This document shows positions 10,701 to 21,426 of a stretch of 64,000 bases of DNA, one piece after another. The DNA is taken from NCBI GenBank assembly GCA_010015805.1, contig ML978121.1, positions 1-64,000 on the forward strand, read 5' to 3'. The DNA comes from Rhizodiscina lignyota (lineage: Eukaryota > Ascomycota > Dothideomycetes > Aulographales > Rhizodiscinaceae). The position numbers were made by a program, and so were the translations under genes. A model generated the notes under the pieces. The model worked only from the letters and a program-made list of their open reading frames with translations. It ran no database searches and was not told the DNA's origin. Position 1 is the stretch's first letter, and each line of letters starts with the position of its first letter.

Positions 10701-10735
10701 CTTAATAGAGGTGGTTTGAACGGCTTATTTGCCAT
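7727..10735 (-). CDS. rdh54: Rad54-family DNA translocase Rdh54/Tid1
   Basis: Exons 10735-10434, 10384-8494 and 8440-7727 give 968 residues. This SNF2-family ATPase moves along duplex DNA and works with Rad51/Dmc1 in homologous recombination and chromatin remodelling in the nucleus. The N-terminal third has the WDGDGVLS block typical of Rdh54. The ATPase core follows: Walker A DEMGLGKT near residue 355, the DEGH box with HRLKTE, the TGTPMQND motif, and then the helicase C part with LSARAGGVGLNL and MARIHRDGQ. The second intron splits DADW from NPSTD, exactly inside the SNF2 motif V-VI segment, and restores it. The C-terminus has an acidic, Ser-rich linker and a conserved DEVLVKCLQG-like end. 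Start chosen at the MANKPFKPP methionine, since upstream methionines lie in weak sequence. It is in tandem with PSD1 upstream. Confidence 0.93.
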
Positions 10736-10842
10736 GGTTGAGTTTGCGGTTCGGACTGACGTACGATGGAGGATGCATCGACGTGGAATTGAGGTAAAGG
10801 ACGTGTCTCGGAGAAAGCCGGAACACGCGCTAAAATGCGAGA

Positions 10843-10850
10843 TCACGTGA
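10843..10850. promoter_or_regulatory. TCACGTGA E-box-like palindrome upstream of RDH54
   Basis: The octamer lies 108 bases upstream of the RDH54 start codon. TCACGTGA is the core bound by Cbf1-type bHLH proteins in yeasts; binding here is inference. The same octamer occurs four times in the first 2.6 kb. Confidence 0.35.
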
Positions 10851-10988
10851 TGCTGTAGGAACACCCATCCGTCCGCTTCGAACCTTCATCTCAAGATTTC
10901 TGGCGGATACGAAGTGGGTCTGGCTTTAGAGTATATAATTACATGGCTCGGGATGCACTTGACTTAATATCACGGCATATCTTCACTG

Positions 10989-12746
10989 TCAACTCTCGTC
11001 CACGTAGCCAAGAGCCTCTCCCACCTTGACTTTCTGCCCAGTGTCAATCTTCCAGCGCCAGTCTCCTTTGCGCTCTTCACCATCTACAAAGCCTTCATCA
11101 AAGCTTTTCCTGCGACCCTTTGGCGCTTCGAATACCAGCACTATCGTGCTGCCCAGTTGAAAGCCGCCCATTTCCTCTCCTCTGCTTAAGGCGTGCCCCC
11201 CAAGCAGTTTGCTCGCTCCTTCATATGTTGCTTCTGCAAACCCAGTATACTGCTCTCCTCTTGCGGCTGCTTGTTCCGCCGCCTTGTCGGCTGCCGTGTC
11301 AGTCGTTAAGCTGTTTGTCCTCAGCTCTGCGTCGAAGTTGACGCGGATTGATCCAACATTGGTCGCGCCGACTGGGGTGTATGAGAAGAACCCCCATCGC
11401 CAGCGCCCCAGGAGTACGACGCGCTCGTTCAGCGTGAAGAGGCCAGGCAATGTCCGGACGAGATACGGCGAAACGGAGTAGAGCTCACCTGCGAAGTGAC
11501 GGCGCTTCTCTACCACCCACGAGACTGGTGAGTGGAAGCGATGGTAATCTCCAGGCGCAAGGTAGATGACGCAGTAATACAATGCCGTGGGCGCCTTGGC
11601 CGACCGCGGATACCACCAAGGCGTGGCTGCCTCAGAGAGGGCAAGGTCAGCGCGCACCTCAGCCTCGGACGACGGCAGAGGCGTGGTATGCTGATCGGTC
11701 GGGACGGTGGCTTTCTTGCCTGGGCTCTTTTCGTTGCCTGAGAGCAGGTTGGGGAGAGTGTACGAGATGTCGTTGATCTGAGCAAACTCCTCGTCCGCGC
11801 GGATGACCTCCTCGTCTCCGTGCTTCTCGCGCTCGCCTCTGCGGTAGGACGGGGCCAGATGAGCAGTCGGAGGTACTGGCGTCGAAGTACCCGAGCCAGG
11901 ACGCTGCGAGCCCAGCAACGCATCTAAGCTGTATGTGACGCCCTTGATCTGCTCCACCTCGCCATGCTCAATTGTTCCGAACTGCACTATCTTCCCATCT
12001 GCGGGTGACAAGACGGCTGTCGGGTTTGGGTCGAGCGGGCGACAGCCAGGTTTGAGTTCGCGATAGAAGAACGCTGCGAGGTTTGGATACACATGGAGGT
12101 CATCCTCCGCGACTTCTTTGAGGCTGCGGATTCGTTAGCGGTGCACGCTTCCGATGGCAGGGGGCCAGCTTACTTGACACCGAAGATCCACGAGTACAGT
12201 TTGAAGCCGGCTGGCCGCAGGTAGTATGGCAGCGGTATCTCGTTGAACTTGCCCCATAGACGTGATAGCGCCTTTAGGGGGAGTGTCGACATGAACTGTA
12301 CAGTCCTGTGCCTGGCGATAAGCCCCAATTTCCGCAATACTGCCCGGTGCTGCGTACCATGGCCCGCTGGGTCTGATCCTCGGCCTCTTCTTTGGCCGCC
12401 GTCCGTCGCCTAGTGCACTGTCTGCGTCGCTCTCCTCCTCCTCCTCCTCCATACGGGCCCTCTCACGAGATCGGACGCGCTGGAACTGCAAGAAGCCCAG
12501 GAAGGCGATGCCGACGCCGACCGGGATGGGGTACCACTGGATCTTGGTGTTGGCGAGCGCGGTGCGTAACCGCGAGCCGAAGCTCTCCTTGCGATGCTGC
12601 TGCGAGCGGCATCCTGACGCGCTGAAGGACCGACGCTGCGGCAACTGGAGGTTGCGCTGCGTGGCATGACGGTAGAGAACTACATGCCGCGAGAGGCGGG
12701 CGCCTCGCGGCCGAAGCATCGTTGGGATGCTGCTCACGAGGGACAT
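10989..12746 (-). CDS. psd1: Phosphatidylserine decarboxylase, mitochondrial (Psd1)
   Basis: Exons 12746-12358, 12305-12174 and 12123-10989 give 551 residues. The enzyme converts phosphatidylserine to phosphatidylethanolamine at the mitochondrial inner membrane. Residues 1-50 are a basic presequence, followed by one membrane segment (VGVGIAFLGFLQF) and a run of glutamates. MSTLPLKALSRLWG and HVYPNLAAFFYREL are family blocks restored by the two introns (52 and 50 bp). The autocatalytic cleavage site LGST lies near residues 497-500; its serine would become the pyruvoyl group, splitting beta and alpha chains. A Ser/Thr-rich low-conservation insert (about residues 245-330) is common in filamentous-fungal Psd1. 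Start taken at MSLVSS; no upstream methionine is needed. Confidence 0.93.
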
Positions 12747-12982
12747 GTTGCGTTATTATCCGGGCAGTAATCGAGGAGACATGACGGCGGAAGGTTGGTG
12801 GAGTCAAGTGCAGGAGGAATGACGAAAGGCCGCGGAGGTGAGGTGTCCGCAACGGCGCTAACGCCCACCGCCCCCAAATTGGAACTTGGCATCACGTCTT
12901 GACATCTCGAAGCTGGGATCCACAGACTAGTATGGCATCAAGACCACTTAGTTTATCTAGGGATATTCTCCAACTCAATCGT

Positions 12983-15272
12983 CTACTTCTGCATATTTGG
13001 CCTTCTTCCCTGGATAGTAAGGACCGTCTCCACGAACGCCCGGTTCAAGTGCCGCTTCTTCCTCATAGCCAGCAGCTGCGCCGTCTTCAGCACGTTCTTG
13101 ATCTGCCTCCCGTTTAGCTGCACCAGCGACAGCTCGTCCAAGTCCCTGTCTGAAAGGTCGCTCTCGTGCGCGGCCGTCTTGATAAAGTTGGCCCAGATAT
13201 GTCGGCGAGAGGAGTCGTTGAGATCGGGGTATGGAATGGAGACGTGGATCCGCGATTCGAACGCGGCGTCGATGTTATCAACTCGGTTTGTCGTCATGAA
13301 CAAGATGCCCTCATAGTACTCCAGAACCCGTAGGAAGATGGATACCATTTGGTTCCTCTCCAGATCATGCTCCGAGCGAGCTTCTAGGAAGACATCGCAT
13401 TCGTCGATAAGCAGAACCGCGTTCCATCGGGATACCAGCTCCAGCGCCCGAGTCAGCGCCTGTTCGACTTGCCACGGGGCGGAGCCCAAGTCCCCAGATG
13501 TGATGGAATGCAACGGACAGCGCATATGTTCGGCCACAGCCTCCGCGGTTAGCGTTTTCCCGACACCTGGAGACCCAGACAGCAGCATGATGATGCCCCT
13601 GCCCTTTCCCGCAATCACGTCGTCAAACGCAGCGCGATTGAGGACCTGGCTCTCTGAGAACGCGAGCACCATGTCTTTCTGATCATCGGGGAGGACAAGG
13701 CTGTCGAAAGCGTTGTTGTTCCACTTGATATCGGACACGAGCGGGACAAAGAAATCGAGCCACTTCTTAGTCTTAAGCGAGTATCCTCGCACCCGAGATC
13801 TGCACAGCATTTGATGGTATGGAGTGAGCTTAACGCGCTTCGGCTCATCGCTCTTGTAGTTGACCGTTGTCTCGCTGTACGACAACGCGCTCTCGCCATC
13901 GATGCCATCGTCTTTTGGCCCGTCATCATTGCCATTGGATGCGTTGTGCTTGGAAAGCTTCTCAACGTCTTTCTCGTTGAAGTTATTAATATAGCGACAC
14001 TCGTACGGAGAGAATCGGTTGAACGAGCCTGTGTCAACGATTATTCGTCCGGACAGTTGTATGGTCTTCTCGTTCCCTCTGTCATCCCACGTAATCGCTT
14101 GGCCATCATACCTGGGTCGAGACTTAGCATTGCGCGCTTCGCAGCGTGTAGGAGCTGGGTACTTACGCTTTGTAGTGATGCCCTGCCAGTTGCTCGAACT
14201 TCTTGCCTCTGTCGACGAGGCTGGCTTCCAGGCGTTCTTTGCCTTCAAAGAAAGGGAGCGGCATCGCTTTTAGGTTGACAATCTTCTTTGTGCCAGAGAA
14301 CGTGGGCAGGAAGATCTCCTCGGTGTACCGGCCAAAATTCTCTCCATCCCACTCAACGCAGTCACAGTCAAGCCGCAAGAACACACCGCACTGAAGTTTG
14401 ACATACTCCGAATTGATGAGCTCAAAGGCTGACAGGGGTCCTTTATGTGCTGCAACGATGACTCCGCCCGGCTGGAAGATCATCCAGAGCGACTCGAACG
14501 TAATGACTCCGTTGAGTACGTAATCTTCGAAATCCTTGATCTTGTCTCCAATCTCATATTTGAGAATATCGAAGAGGAGCCTCAGATGCTCTTGGGTGGT
14601 CTGGTCGAGGTCTGCACGTTTCATGAATTTGAGGAATGAAGCCCATCGGTGGATAAACGGTGCAAACGGGGCGTCGAAGACCAAACGGTGCAGCTCGCAA
14701 GTGACTCCAGGATAGTCGTCTAAGATCTCGCTAAGGGCTCCCTTCAGCCACGGGCTCTGAATTACGATGGAGTGCGCTTCGAGCTTCTTCCGACTATCCT
14801 TGCTCTTTTGACTCCTCACGATGAGAGCAAACTTCTCGGTCTCTTCGTTCTCCGCCGCCTCCTTGACCTACTCGCATTATGATGATTAGCGTACGGACCT
14901 GGGTTAATGGGAAATTGCGCAGTGTCTGCGATCCCAGAGGCCTTATGATATGCTGAAGTGATTGTACAGCCGACTCACATCCTTCGGGTACTCATCTACC
15001 CACGTCCACTCGCCATCCTCGTCTTGGGCGGAGCGGTAGATGCTCTTGACGGTGGAGACAGATCCTTTCTCCACTTCAACTGTTCCATCGGCTTTGGATT
15101 CGCCATTGACAGTGTCCGAGTCGCTACTGTCAGCGCTCGAGTCGCCATTGGCGGTCGATAAGCAGTTCACCCCTTTCGCCACTTCGCCATGAACCACTAG
15201 GTCAACCGCCTTGGACCCGGCTGCAAGGCTAGGAGCAGCGTCGGAGACAGTCAATTCCACCATCTTTGCCAT
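12983..15272 (-). CDS. AAA+ ATPase, fungal family with N-terminal DUF7025-like region
   Basis: Exons 15272-14979, 14867-14167 and 14111-12983 give 707 residues. The N-terminal 100 residues are Ser/Asp-rich and poorly conserved. A large middle region (about 120-400) resembles the fungal domain of unknown function that precedes AAA modules. The single AAA module has Walker A GSPGVGKT, Walker B LLIDECD, sensor-like TTNR and an arginine-containing second region (FESRIH). Family members are described only as putative ATPases; the substrate is unknown and I do not assign one. The first intron is long for this window (111 bp), with its branch GCTAAT close to the TAG acceptor; it restores VKEAAENEE. 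The second (55 bp) joins HHYKA to YDGQAI. It shares a 1.1-kb upstream region with the MYND gene. Confidence 0.85.
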
Positions 15273-16403
15273 TGAGACGAGACTTGCGATTTACGATAAC
15301 TAGTGGCTCGGACGGAAATTCAAAGCGGGTGTATATGTTGGAAAGCGCCTTGGGGAGAACAGGAGGAGGATGAGAATCTCAGAATGGTGGAACTGCTCGA
15401 ATTTAAAGCGACATGATCGCTCTATTGGGCCTGAGAGCACTCATTACGTTGACCTGTGAAGAGTCATAATACACGCTCGTTGTTGCCTTGCAGCTGCCGG
15501 TGTCCAAGCTCAGCAAATGGGGGCGGCTCATGTTGTGGCTGTGAGTCCAATTCGTAGCTGCCATTGATCGCATGGGGCTCCGATGCAATTCGTGAACTAT
15601 TACCGCAGTCTGCAGATCGTTGTGTGCATTGTTTGAGCGGCTTCATTCAACGAGTGCTACTGGATTGCTACCTGGAGGCCCGCCTTCGGTGGGGTCGCGC
15701 ATGCCTACCAAGGCAGCCAGCCGGTCCTGCAAAGCCACCGTGCCTCCAGCTGAGCCAGGCGCCCTGCTCTATGTGCTTTCAGGATCCACTCTGCATATGT
15801 ATCAGCGTATGGGGGCTTTGCTGCCTCTCTGCTTACGAAGGAGCTGGCGAGTGAACAGCTGCGGAGCCACGCTATCAGGTTGCGCCCAACAAGCTTCCTC
15901 ACATTGCATTCGAGATTGTCAGCGCGTTGCCTGCCCAGCCTGCCCAGCCTGCCCCACAAAGATTTGCCTCTCGGTGTCGTGGAAAAGGGATGCAAGTCTC
16001 GTCTCTTGCTGCACGGAGACCAGTTCCCTTGTGCTCTGTCACTCTGCCGAAGCGTCGCGTTCGGCTTAGAGTGACTTCGGCGCACCTCCGTCACACCGCC
16101 ACCTGCAACACCGGCCCGAGTCGCACGAAGGAAGCATAGCAGATACTGGCACTGCACTTTTTGTGTTCAATGTCAAGAGCCTGAGTTACACTGAATAAGC
16201 GCATCACGTACATATAGGCTTTCTCACTCCTTGATTCCTCCCTCAATCAACCTACTCCGTTGTGACGAGAACACTTCTCCTCAGATCCTCTTCTTCGTAC
16301 CCTGACATTCGATAACTAACTTTGCACGCACTTCCACTCGGTCCCACCGTGTCCTAGCTGTTCCGAATCCGAACAAATTACCATAACTTACACTCTCTCA
16401 GCC
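15273..16403. promoter_or_regulatory. Divergent promoter region, AAA ATPase / MYND gene
   Basis: A 1.1-kb gene-free stretch between two divergent starts. The MYND side has pyrimidine-rich leader sequence (about 16220-16400) and a weak TATA-like CATATAGG near 16212. A short CAGCCTGCC triplication lies at about 15930-15952. Several ORFs of 60-150 codons exist here, but none shows family-like sequence. Confidence 0.45.
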
Positions 16404-17192
16404 ATGGAATCTGGAACATCAAGTCTTCGACGTTGTGATCAGTGCAAAACTACCGAAGACCCTTCTAATCCTCTCAAAAACTGCGCCAAGTGCAAATCAG
16501 CACTCTACTGCAACCGCGGCTGTCAAAAGGAGGCCTGGAAAATGCACAAGAAAGTGTGTTCTGGGCTCGCTGCTGCTCGAAGCCAGGACACTGCGGACGG
16601 AAGCAGCGCTCGCCCTCCGTCGTCGTCAACTGCAAACACCAACGATCGAACTTCTCGTGGCCCTCTGCAGGACAACCCATACGGCAATGTTCAAGCCGCC
16701 TTCAAGGCACTCGATGACGGCACGTGGCTCGACAACTGCCCGCAGACAGATGCGTTTAAGCTCCTCGTGGATGCATATCGCCTGCGTGTAGAGGACGAGT
16801 ACAAGTTCGATGGCAATGTGGATGAGGACTCTCTGTACGGTAGCGGCGATCCTAAGATAGGGTTTCGTCGCTTTCTTCGCGCCGCGGAGCAGGTTCGCAA
16901 GCCCCTGCCAAGCTGGTGGTCTGCGGCCAAGCGTCTGGAGTGTGAGCGCTGGGCAGCGCAGCAGATGAGGGCTGGAGGAGGCTGGAGCGACTTGGGTTGT
17001 GCGGCGGAGAAGAGCGACATCGTCGACCATTATGGAGATTCGATGTTTCCGATGCAGTTGCGAATGTTGGCCGAGGAGATTGTCGGGTCGCCGGTGGGAG
17101 GCGGCCAACTCGGCGGCGGGGGCATGATGCGCGCCTTGATGGGTGCTGCAGGTGCTGAAGGTTTGAGCATGAGCCATTCGAATCTCTCTTGA
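16404..17192 (+). CDS. MYND-type zinc finger protein
   Basis: Single exon, 262 residues. Residues 10-52 form a MYND finger: the paired cysteines CDQC, CAKC, then YC...C, and the ending with W..HK..C, so all zinc ligands are present. MYND fingers mediate protein-protein contacts. Next come a Ser/Thr-rich linker (about 55-90) and a conserved-looking acidic/aromatic region (about 90-215) with several tryptophans, then a Gly/Met-rich tail. Stand-alone MYND proteins of this size are common in Pezizomycotina and mostly uncharacterised. It ends 151 bases from the stop of the convergent gene at 17344. Confidence 0.8.
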   Translation: MESGTSSLRRCDQCKTTEDPSNPLKNCAKCKSALYCNRGCQKEAWKMHKKVCSGLAAARSQDTADGSSARPPSSSTANTNDRTSRGPLQDNPYGNVQAAFKALDDGTWLDNCPQTDAFKLLVDAYRLRVEDEYKFDGNVDEDSLYGSGDPKIGFRRFLRAAEQVRKPLPSWWSAAKRLECERWAAQQMRAGGGWSDLGCAAEKSDIVDHYGDSMFPMQLRMLAEEIVGSPVGGGQLGGGGMMRALMGAAGAEGLSMSHSNLS

Positions 17193-17343
17193 AAGTGCTA
17201 AACTGGCTGAGTGACGGGAACAGCGGTTTGATAAGAATGGGAGAGAGGATGTGGACCAATATACGGGTTTACATCAGTAGTGGCCTAGTTTAGAGCCAGC
17301 CAGAGAGAACATTCCGACAGATAACAAACCAAGGTTACGACAA

Positions 17344-18330
17344 TCAGACATATAGACTCGTCAAGGCATCACCCAGCCGATATCCATCCAATCGAAAACT
17401 TGCTAACATCTTCCCGAACTCTACGAAGCCGACAGGAGTATCAGGCGGCCGAAACGCAAACCTATGGCCACTGTTCAGAGTGGTATTCTGGATACCGCTA
17501 TAACGACCATCGCATTTCTGGGATGCGATGGGATCGATCGCGGCGTCGGTCTGCGTGGCTGAGTCTGCATAACAGGGAAGACGCTGCTCTTGGATAGAGC
17601 CCATAGACTCATCCAAAGATTCGATGAACGAACTCCTTGAGCTGCTCTCGGCAGATGAGTTTCGCGATATTGTGTTGACCGCCCCGATAGAGCCTTTTCT
17701 GGATCGTTCGTATCTTCGACTGTAGTATCCGGGGCTGAATGTCAAGCTGCGCGACGCCTCTCTGGGTCTCGTCTCACTTCCGCTTGTGTTAGATCTAGGC
17801 CGAGAACTACCGCTCGTCGGCGATCTTAGAGATCGTGCTGTTACGAAATCGAATCTTGGGACTGTGCTGTCCAGCGCTAGCGTCATTGTTCGACGATTCG
17901 GATCTGTGCTTCGCGAGGACCGGGGGCTATTATCGGTATCATTGTTGCCTGAAGACTCGCCGCTCCTCTCGTATGAGATCCTGCCATTACAGTCTGATGC
18001 GAAGAAGTCATCTCCATGGCCGAAGAGCACCTGCAAGGACGCAAAGTCTCGCGTTTCGCCTGTCGGTGGGAAGAGCCATGCCTTCAGCTCTGGTGGAAGT
18101 TTCGAATGCGACTGCCGATACTGGCCCGCCCGATTTCGCCAGCACAGGTAGTATCGCCCGAATGCGCCAAAGGCGACTGTGATCACTTCGGAGAGGCTTT
18201 CGGCGTCGGCGGGATCGCTCGGGAGAGTTGTGAGGAATTCGCGCAACTGGTCTAGGCTGGTGGGACTCAGTGGACCGAACTGAAGGTGTCGAAAGGGAAG
18301 AAAAACCTCATCAGAGTACCGGACAGTCGA
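17344..18330 (-). CDS. Uncharacterised fungal protein, Ser/Arg-rich; 5' end unresolved
   Basis: An open frame of over 320 codons with coding character. The N-terminal part (motifs VFLPFRHLQFG, FGRYYLCWRN, LPPELKAWLFPP) is ordered and conserved-looking. The rest is Ser/Arg/Thr-rich and probably disordered. No ATG is available in frame: the frame is open to 18330, where a TGA stops it, yet the sequence between 18330 and 18246 still reads like protein (SDEVFLPFRH). Either a first exon lies upstream across an unrecognised intron, or the start is broken. An ATG at 18338 begins a different frame (MNSDRLSG) that could connect by a frameshift. I do not know the function. It is convergent with the MYND gene. 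Confidence 0.6.
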   Translation of the reverse strand, partial: STVRYSDEVFLPFRHLQFGPLSPTSLDQLREFLTTLPSDPADAESLSEVITVAFGAFGRYYLCWRNRAGQYRQSHSKLPPELKAWLFPPTGETRDFASLQVLFGHGDDFFASDCNGRISYERSGESSGNNDTDNSPRSSRSTDPNRRTMTLALDSTVPRFDFVTARSLRSPTSGSSRPRSNTSGSETRPREASRSLTFSPGYYSRRYERSRKGSIGAVNTISRNSSAESSSRSSFIESLDESMGSIQEQRLPCYADSATQTDAAIDPIASQKCDGRYSGIQNTTLNSGHRFAFRPPDTPVGFVEFGKMLASFRLDGYRLGDALTSLYV

Positions 18331-19016
18331 TCAGAATTCATGGTCGAGTCATCGTGGGTCGCTGTCGAACTCTCACGTGGCACCGCTCCAGCTTCAACTT
18401 TGCCAGCAAGAAGGGATCTTACAGTGCACAAAACTTTGCCGCCCGCTCGCGCTCACTGGACCATTTCATTTCTAAAGCGAGACAATGCATTCTTGCGAAC
18501 GGGCCATATCATACGATGACACGCGTCTCTGGCGCGATGATGGCACCACGTGCATTCGACGATTTGTGTTTCATCTTTGTTTGGGGTGAATCGTGATACG
18601 CCGAGGAGAGACTTCAAGCAATGGTACAACGTACTCAAGCGAAGGTACAACGTACAACTGCAACTTTGCCTTTGAGACGTCCGAGACCTCGTTCTATGTA
18701 AAGTGGATCCTTTTGTTAGGGCATTGTCTTTTATTTGTTTTTGTCACAAATGATGGCGTCTACGGAAAATTCATGGCAACGTCCTCCGCTTATTCCACGT
18801 CTCGGAGCGTCGCGCAGGAACTATGCACACAGCGATTGGGTCTTTACAAACCCTAGCCCATGGCCAGAGACTTCCGGCTGAGTTTGGAAGCGTGGCTATT
18901 GCAAAAATACGACGTTCTGCAGATTGGTGCGGAGAAAGACATCGAAGTACTCGCTTGAGCTCCCGCTGCATGGAGATAAGATTATATCTGCTCACTCACT
19001 GCATAGAGCTCCCCCT
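18331..19016. other. Intergenic region with two spaced GGTACAACGTAC boxes
   Basis: Upstream of the 17344-18330 gene and downstream of the next one, both on the minus strand. GGTACAACGTAC occurs at 18623-18634 and again at 18644-18655, 21 bases apart, about two turns of the helix. Otherwise nothing recognisable was seen. Confidence 0.4.
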
Positions 19017-19765
19017 TTAAGTTTGGTCTTCGGCATCAACCGATACATGCATATGTTTTTCGTCATGTGTGGTTGTTTGATCCTCCTTCCTAGCTTCTGC
19101 ATCCTTCTTATACCTGGTCTCCTTTCTCGACAACTCTATCTCAAGTATCCTTGTCTCTGGAGACACCTTTCCTTTCAGGCCGTCGTCTTCCACATCGAAG
19201 TAGACTGCCCAGATGTTTGGGCTCTCCTCTGCAGCGACAAACCCCTCCCATCCCTCGAAAGTTAGACGTCGGTCCTGCCGAGTACAGTCGAACGGGCCTG
19301 TAAGATTCGGTTGCGCATCAACGCGGACGCCGTATTTCACTTCATTCGTTTCTTTGTCGATGTAAATCCAATTCAGCATCGGAATATCGTCTCTAACGGT
19401 GGTCACGAGGCCTTCATAGGAGGCCTCTGGGTAAGGCAGATAGTAGCCAGTAAAGGGATGGCCAAATTGGATATCTCTTGGGGTTTCGGTATCGATGTAT
19501 AGCTGGGACATAGTCAGCCTTATCCTTGGGAGGAAACAGAGGAACGCCTGAGCCGAGATATCCTTACTTTGTTGTTCCTGAGTACAAGCTGCCGACCGTC
19601 GATCTCGCACCTCCGCGCTGAAGCTCTAACACATCTAGCCACTAGCTTGCAACGTCTCGCTCGATGCTCCTCTCTCTTCTCCTTTGCTTGTGCTTGCCTG
19701 ATCGCTTCCTGTGTCCCCATTAACCCCGGTGCTGCGCAGAGTGCGATAATGATGGAGAGCACCAT
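19017..19765 (-). CDS. Uncharacterised conserved fungal protein with N-terminal membrane segment
   Basis: Exons 19765-19568 and 19502-19017, joined across a 65-bp intron (GTAAGG...branch GCTGAC...CAG), give 227 residues. The join produces VLRNNK-LYIDTETPRD, which reads smoothly. Residues 2-15 are hydrophobic, a likely membrane anchor. A basic, Glu/Arg-rich helix follows, then an ordered domain (YYLPYPEASYEGL, LNWIYIDKET, RRLTFEGWEGF, WAVYFDVEDDGLKG). The tail is charged. I recall similar proteins across Dothideomycetes and Eurotiomycetes but no assigned function. The start is uncertain: the frame continues upstream as NYTVPPYHAVTKKN to a TAG, which could be an acceptor joined to an ATG followed directly by GTAAAG near 19890. 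Confidence 0.7.
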
Positions 19766-20527
19766 AAGCGCGTTTTTCTTGGTTACCGCGTGATACGGCG
19801 GAACGGTGTAGTTCTATAGGCACGCTGTGAGGATATCACTTGCCAGATGTTCTGCCAAAGTCGCCAACCCCACGAGACTGACTTTACCATGTTTTCGCTT
19901 GTCGTGCAGAGAAAATAAGGCTATCGTACGACCATCACCCGAGTCGATCACAACCATTGTGGTCTTGAAACCTTTTGTTTCGAAAAGGCTGAAACTATAT
20001 CTTGCAAACGCATAGGGCTTGGTATTGTCTGGTTTTGCTCAATGATATACAGGATTTTGAGTAAAGGGACGCGTTAACACCTCTGCCTACTGAGGCAGTC
20101 AACGAAGTTTTGTACAGAAAGTGCGTGTTGTATTGCAGTTGTAGCTAGCTCTTGGTATGACTTCGGCAAGTCACCTGAAAAGGGTGTCTGCCCTTCCACT
20201 GGCGCACGGTCAACAATTCCATACTCTATCAGTTTCAAACTGAATAGGAGGAATGCTATCTCGCACAGTGATGTTTCGTTGACACTACATACGGAAACTT
20301 ATGTTTGAGAGCGTGAACGGACAACAGTCTGGTGAGCTCTGCTGATCCATCAACTGCCAGTTCTGGACTGCCATTCTCGAATCTGCAGATGAAAGACGCT
20401 CGGTATAAAGATGTTGGCCAGAACGTAGGTTAGTTCTCATGCACCTTGAAAAGAAAATACTTAATATCAGTTTTGAAAACATTATCATCCATAATGGCGA
20501 CGTAAGAAGCCCTCTGACATCCCTAGT
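19766..20527. other. Intergenic region, no recognised feature
   Basis: Nothing recognisable as a gene beyond the possible 5' extension of the preceding gene (to about 19895). Several short ORFs look random. Confidence 0.4.
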
Positions 20528-20889
20528 TTGCGGGACAATACTATCCGATCTGCTAACCTTTTGGCTAGCCAAACTGCCGCGTACAATTCTGTCGATAGTA
20601 ACAGCGAAGATGGTCAAGCAAATGGGGGGCGTAAGGCTGTCGGCGCTGTCAGTTCCCTACCCCAACCGCCAACTTCCAGCGGCCTATCCGCGCCTCCAGG
20701 TAAGCACATGGACTGACTCAATGTTGATCGAGTACTAAAGGGACTGCAGGCCAACTGCTGAAGGGTGCAACGGACAATGAGGGAAACCTGAAAGATGCCG
20801 CACTGATGGTCGGAATCAAGCTGGATTTGGAGGCTGAGATCCACTTGACTGCAAGAATTCGCGGAGATATCACAATCGGCCTATACTAA
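20528..20889 (+). CDS. Small uncharacterised fungal protein, probably 5'-incomplete
   Basis: Two in-frame exons (20528-20699 and 20750-20889) are joined by a 50-bp intron with GTAAGC donor, TACTAA branch and CAG acceptor. The frame crosses the join without a stop (104 codons). The C-terminus (LKGATDNEGNLKDA, then LDLEAEIHLTARIRGDITIG and a tyrosine) matches a tail I recall from small Gly/Ser-rich hypothetical proteins of filamentous ascomycetes. No ATG precedes the first exon in frame; the exon may begin at a CCCTAG acceptor just upstream, which would need another 5' exon, or the gene may have lost its start. The function is unknown. Confidence 0.5.
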
Positions 20890-21426
20890 CGGTGGGCAAG
20901 CATCGTTTATCAAATTTACAAAGTCTTTTAGCGAGCCTCTGCTCCTCCGTGTAGACTGCGTCTCAAATGCAATCCGATATGCTCTACACGTTTTTTCATC
21001 ATTGCGGGTTTTAAATTAGTAAAGTCTACCTTATGTTTCAGTGAGTATAGAATTGATGCCAAGATCTCGTGGGGTATCCAAATGAAGCGGATCCATCATG
21101 GCTCGGACGGGTTGTCCTCATTAACGCTCCGATTGCCCTGGCTTTCTGTACCCAGCTGCGTAATGTCGTGAAGGACATTAAGACACTTCTTTTGCAGTTG
21201 AAGAAGTGGGGGCCCTCTGTGCTACTTGGAGGGCTGGGAAACCTTGCTCTTATGAACACCCATTTGAATGTCAGGGCAAAAGCTGAATAGCACATGCGCA
21301 GTCTTCTCATTAAGAGCGCCTTCTCTCGGCGGGATTATTCATTGAGAGTTACTAGTCCCGGACCCTCTTGGAAACTTGACGGGTGCCCAGTTGTAATACT
21401 CAAGTTGCAATTCGATGACGTTAGAT
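20890..21426. other. Intergenic region, no recognised feature
   Basis: Two overlapping ORFs on opposite strands (about 75-90 codons near 21040-21310) have no family-like sequence and I do not support either. Confidence 0.4.

Noticed and set aside
15620-16157. ORFs of about 150 codons on both strands in the divergent promoter
   Set aside because: Cys/Ser/Leu-rich, mutually overlapping and without recognisable motifs; more likely leader and promoter sequence.
20890-21426. Plus-strand 73-codon and minus-strand 90-codon ORFs near 21040-21310
   Set aside because: They overlap on opposite strands with no motif, splice context or neighbour logic to prefer either.
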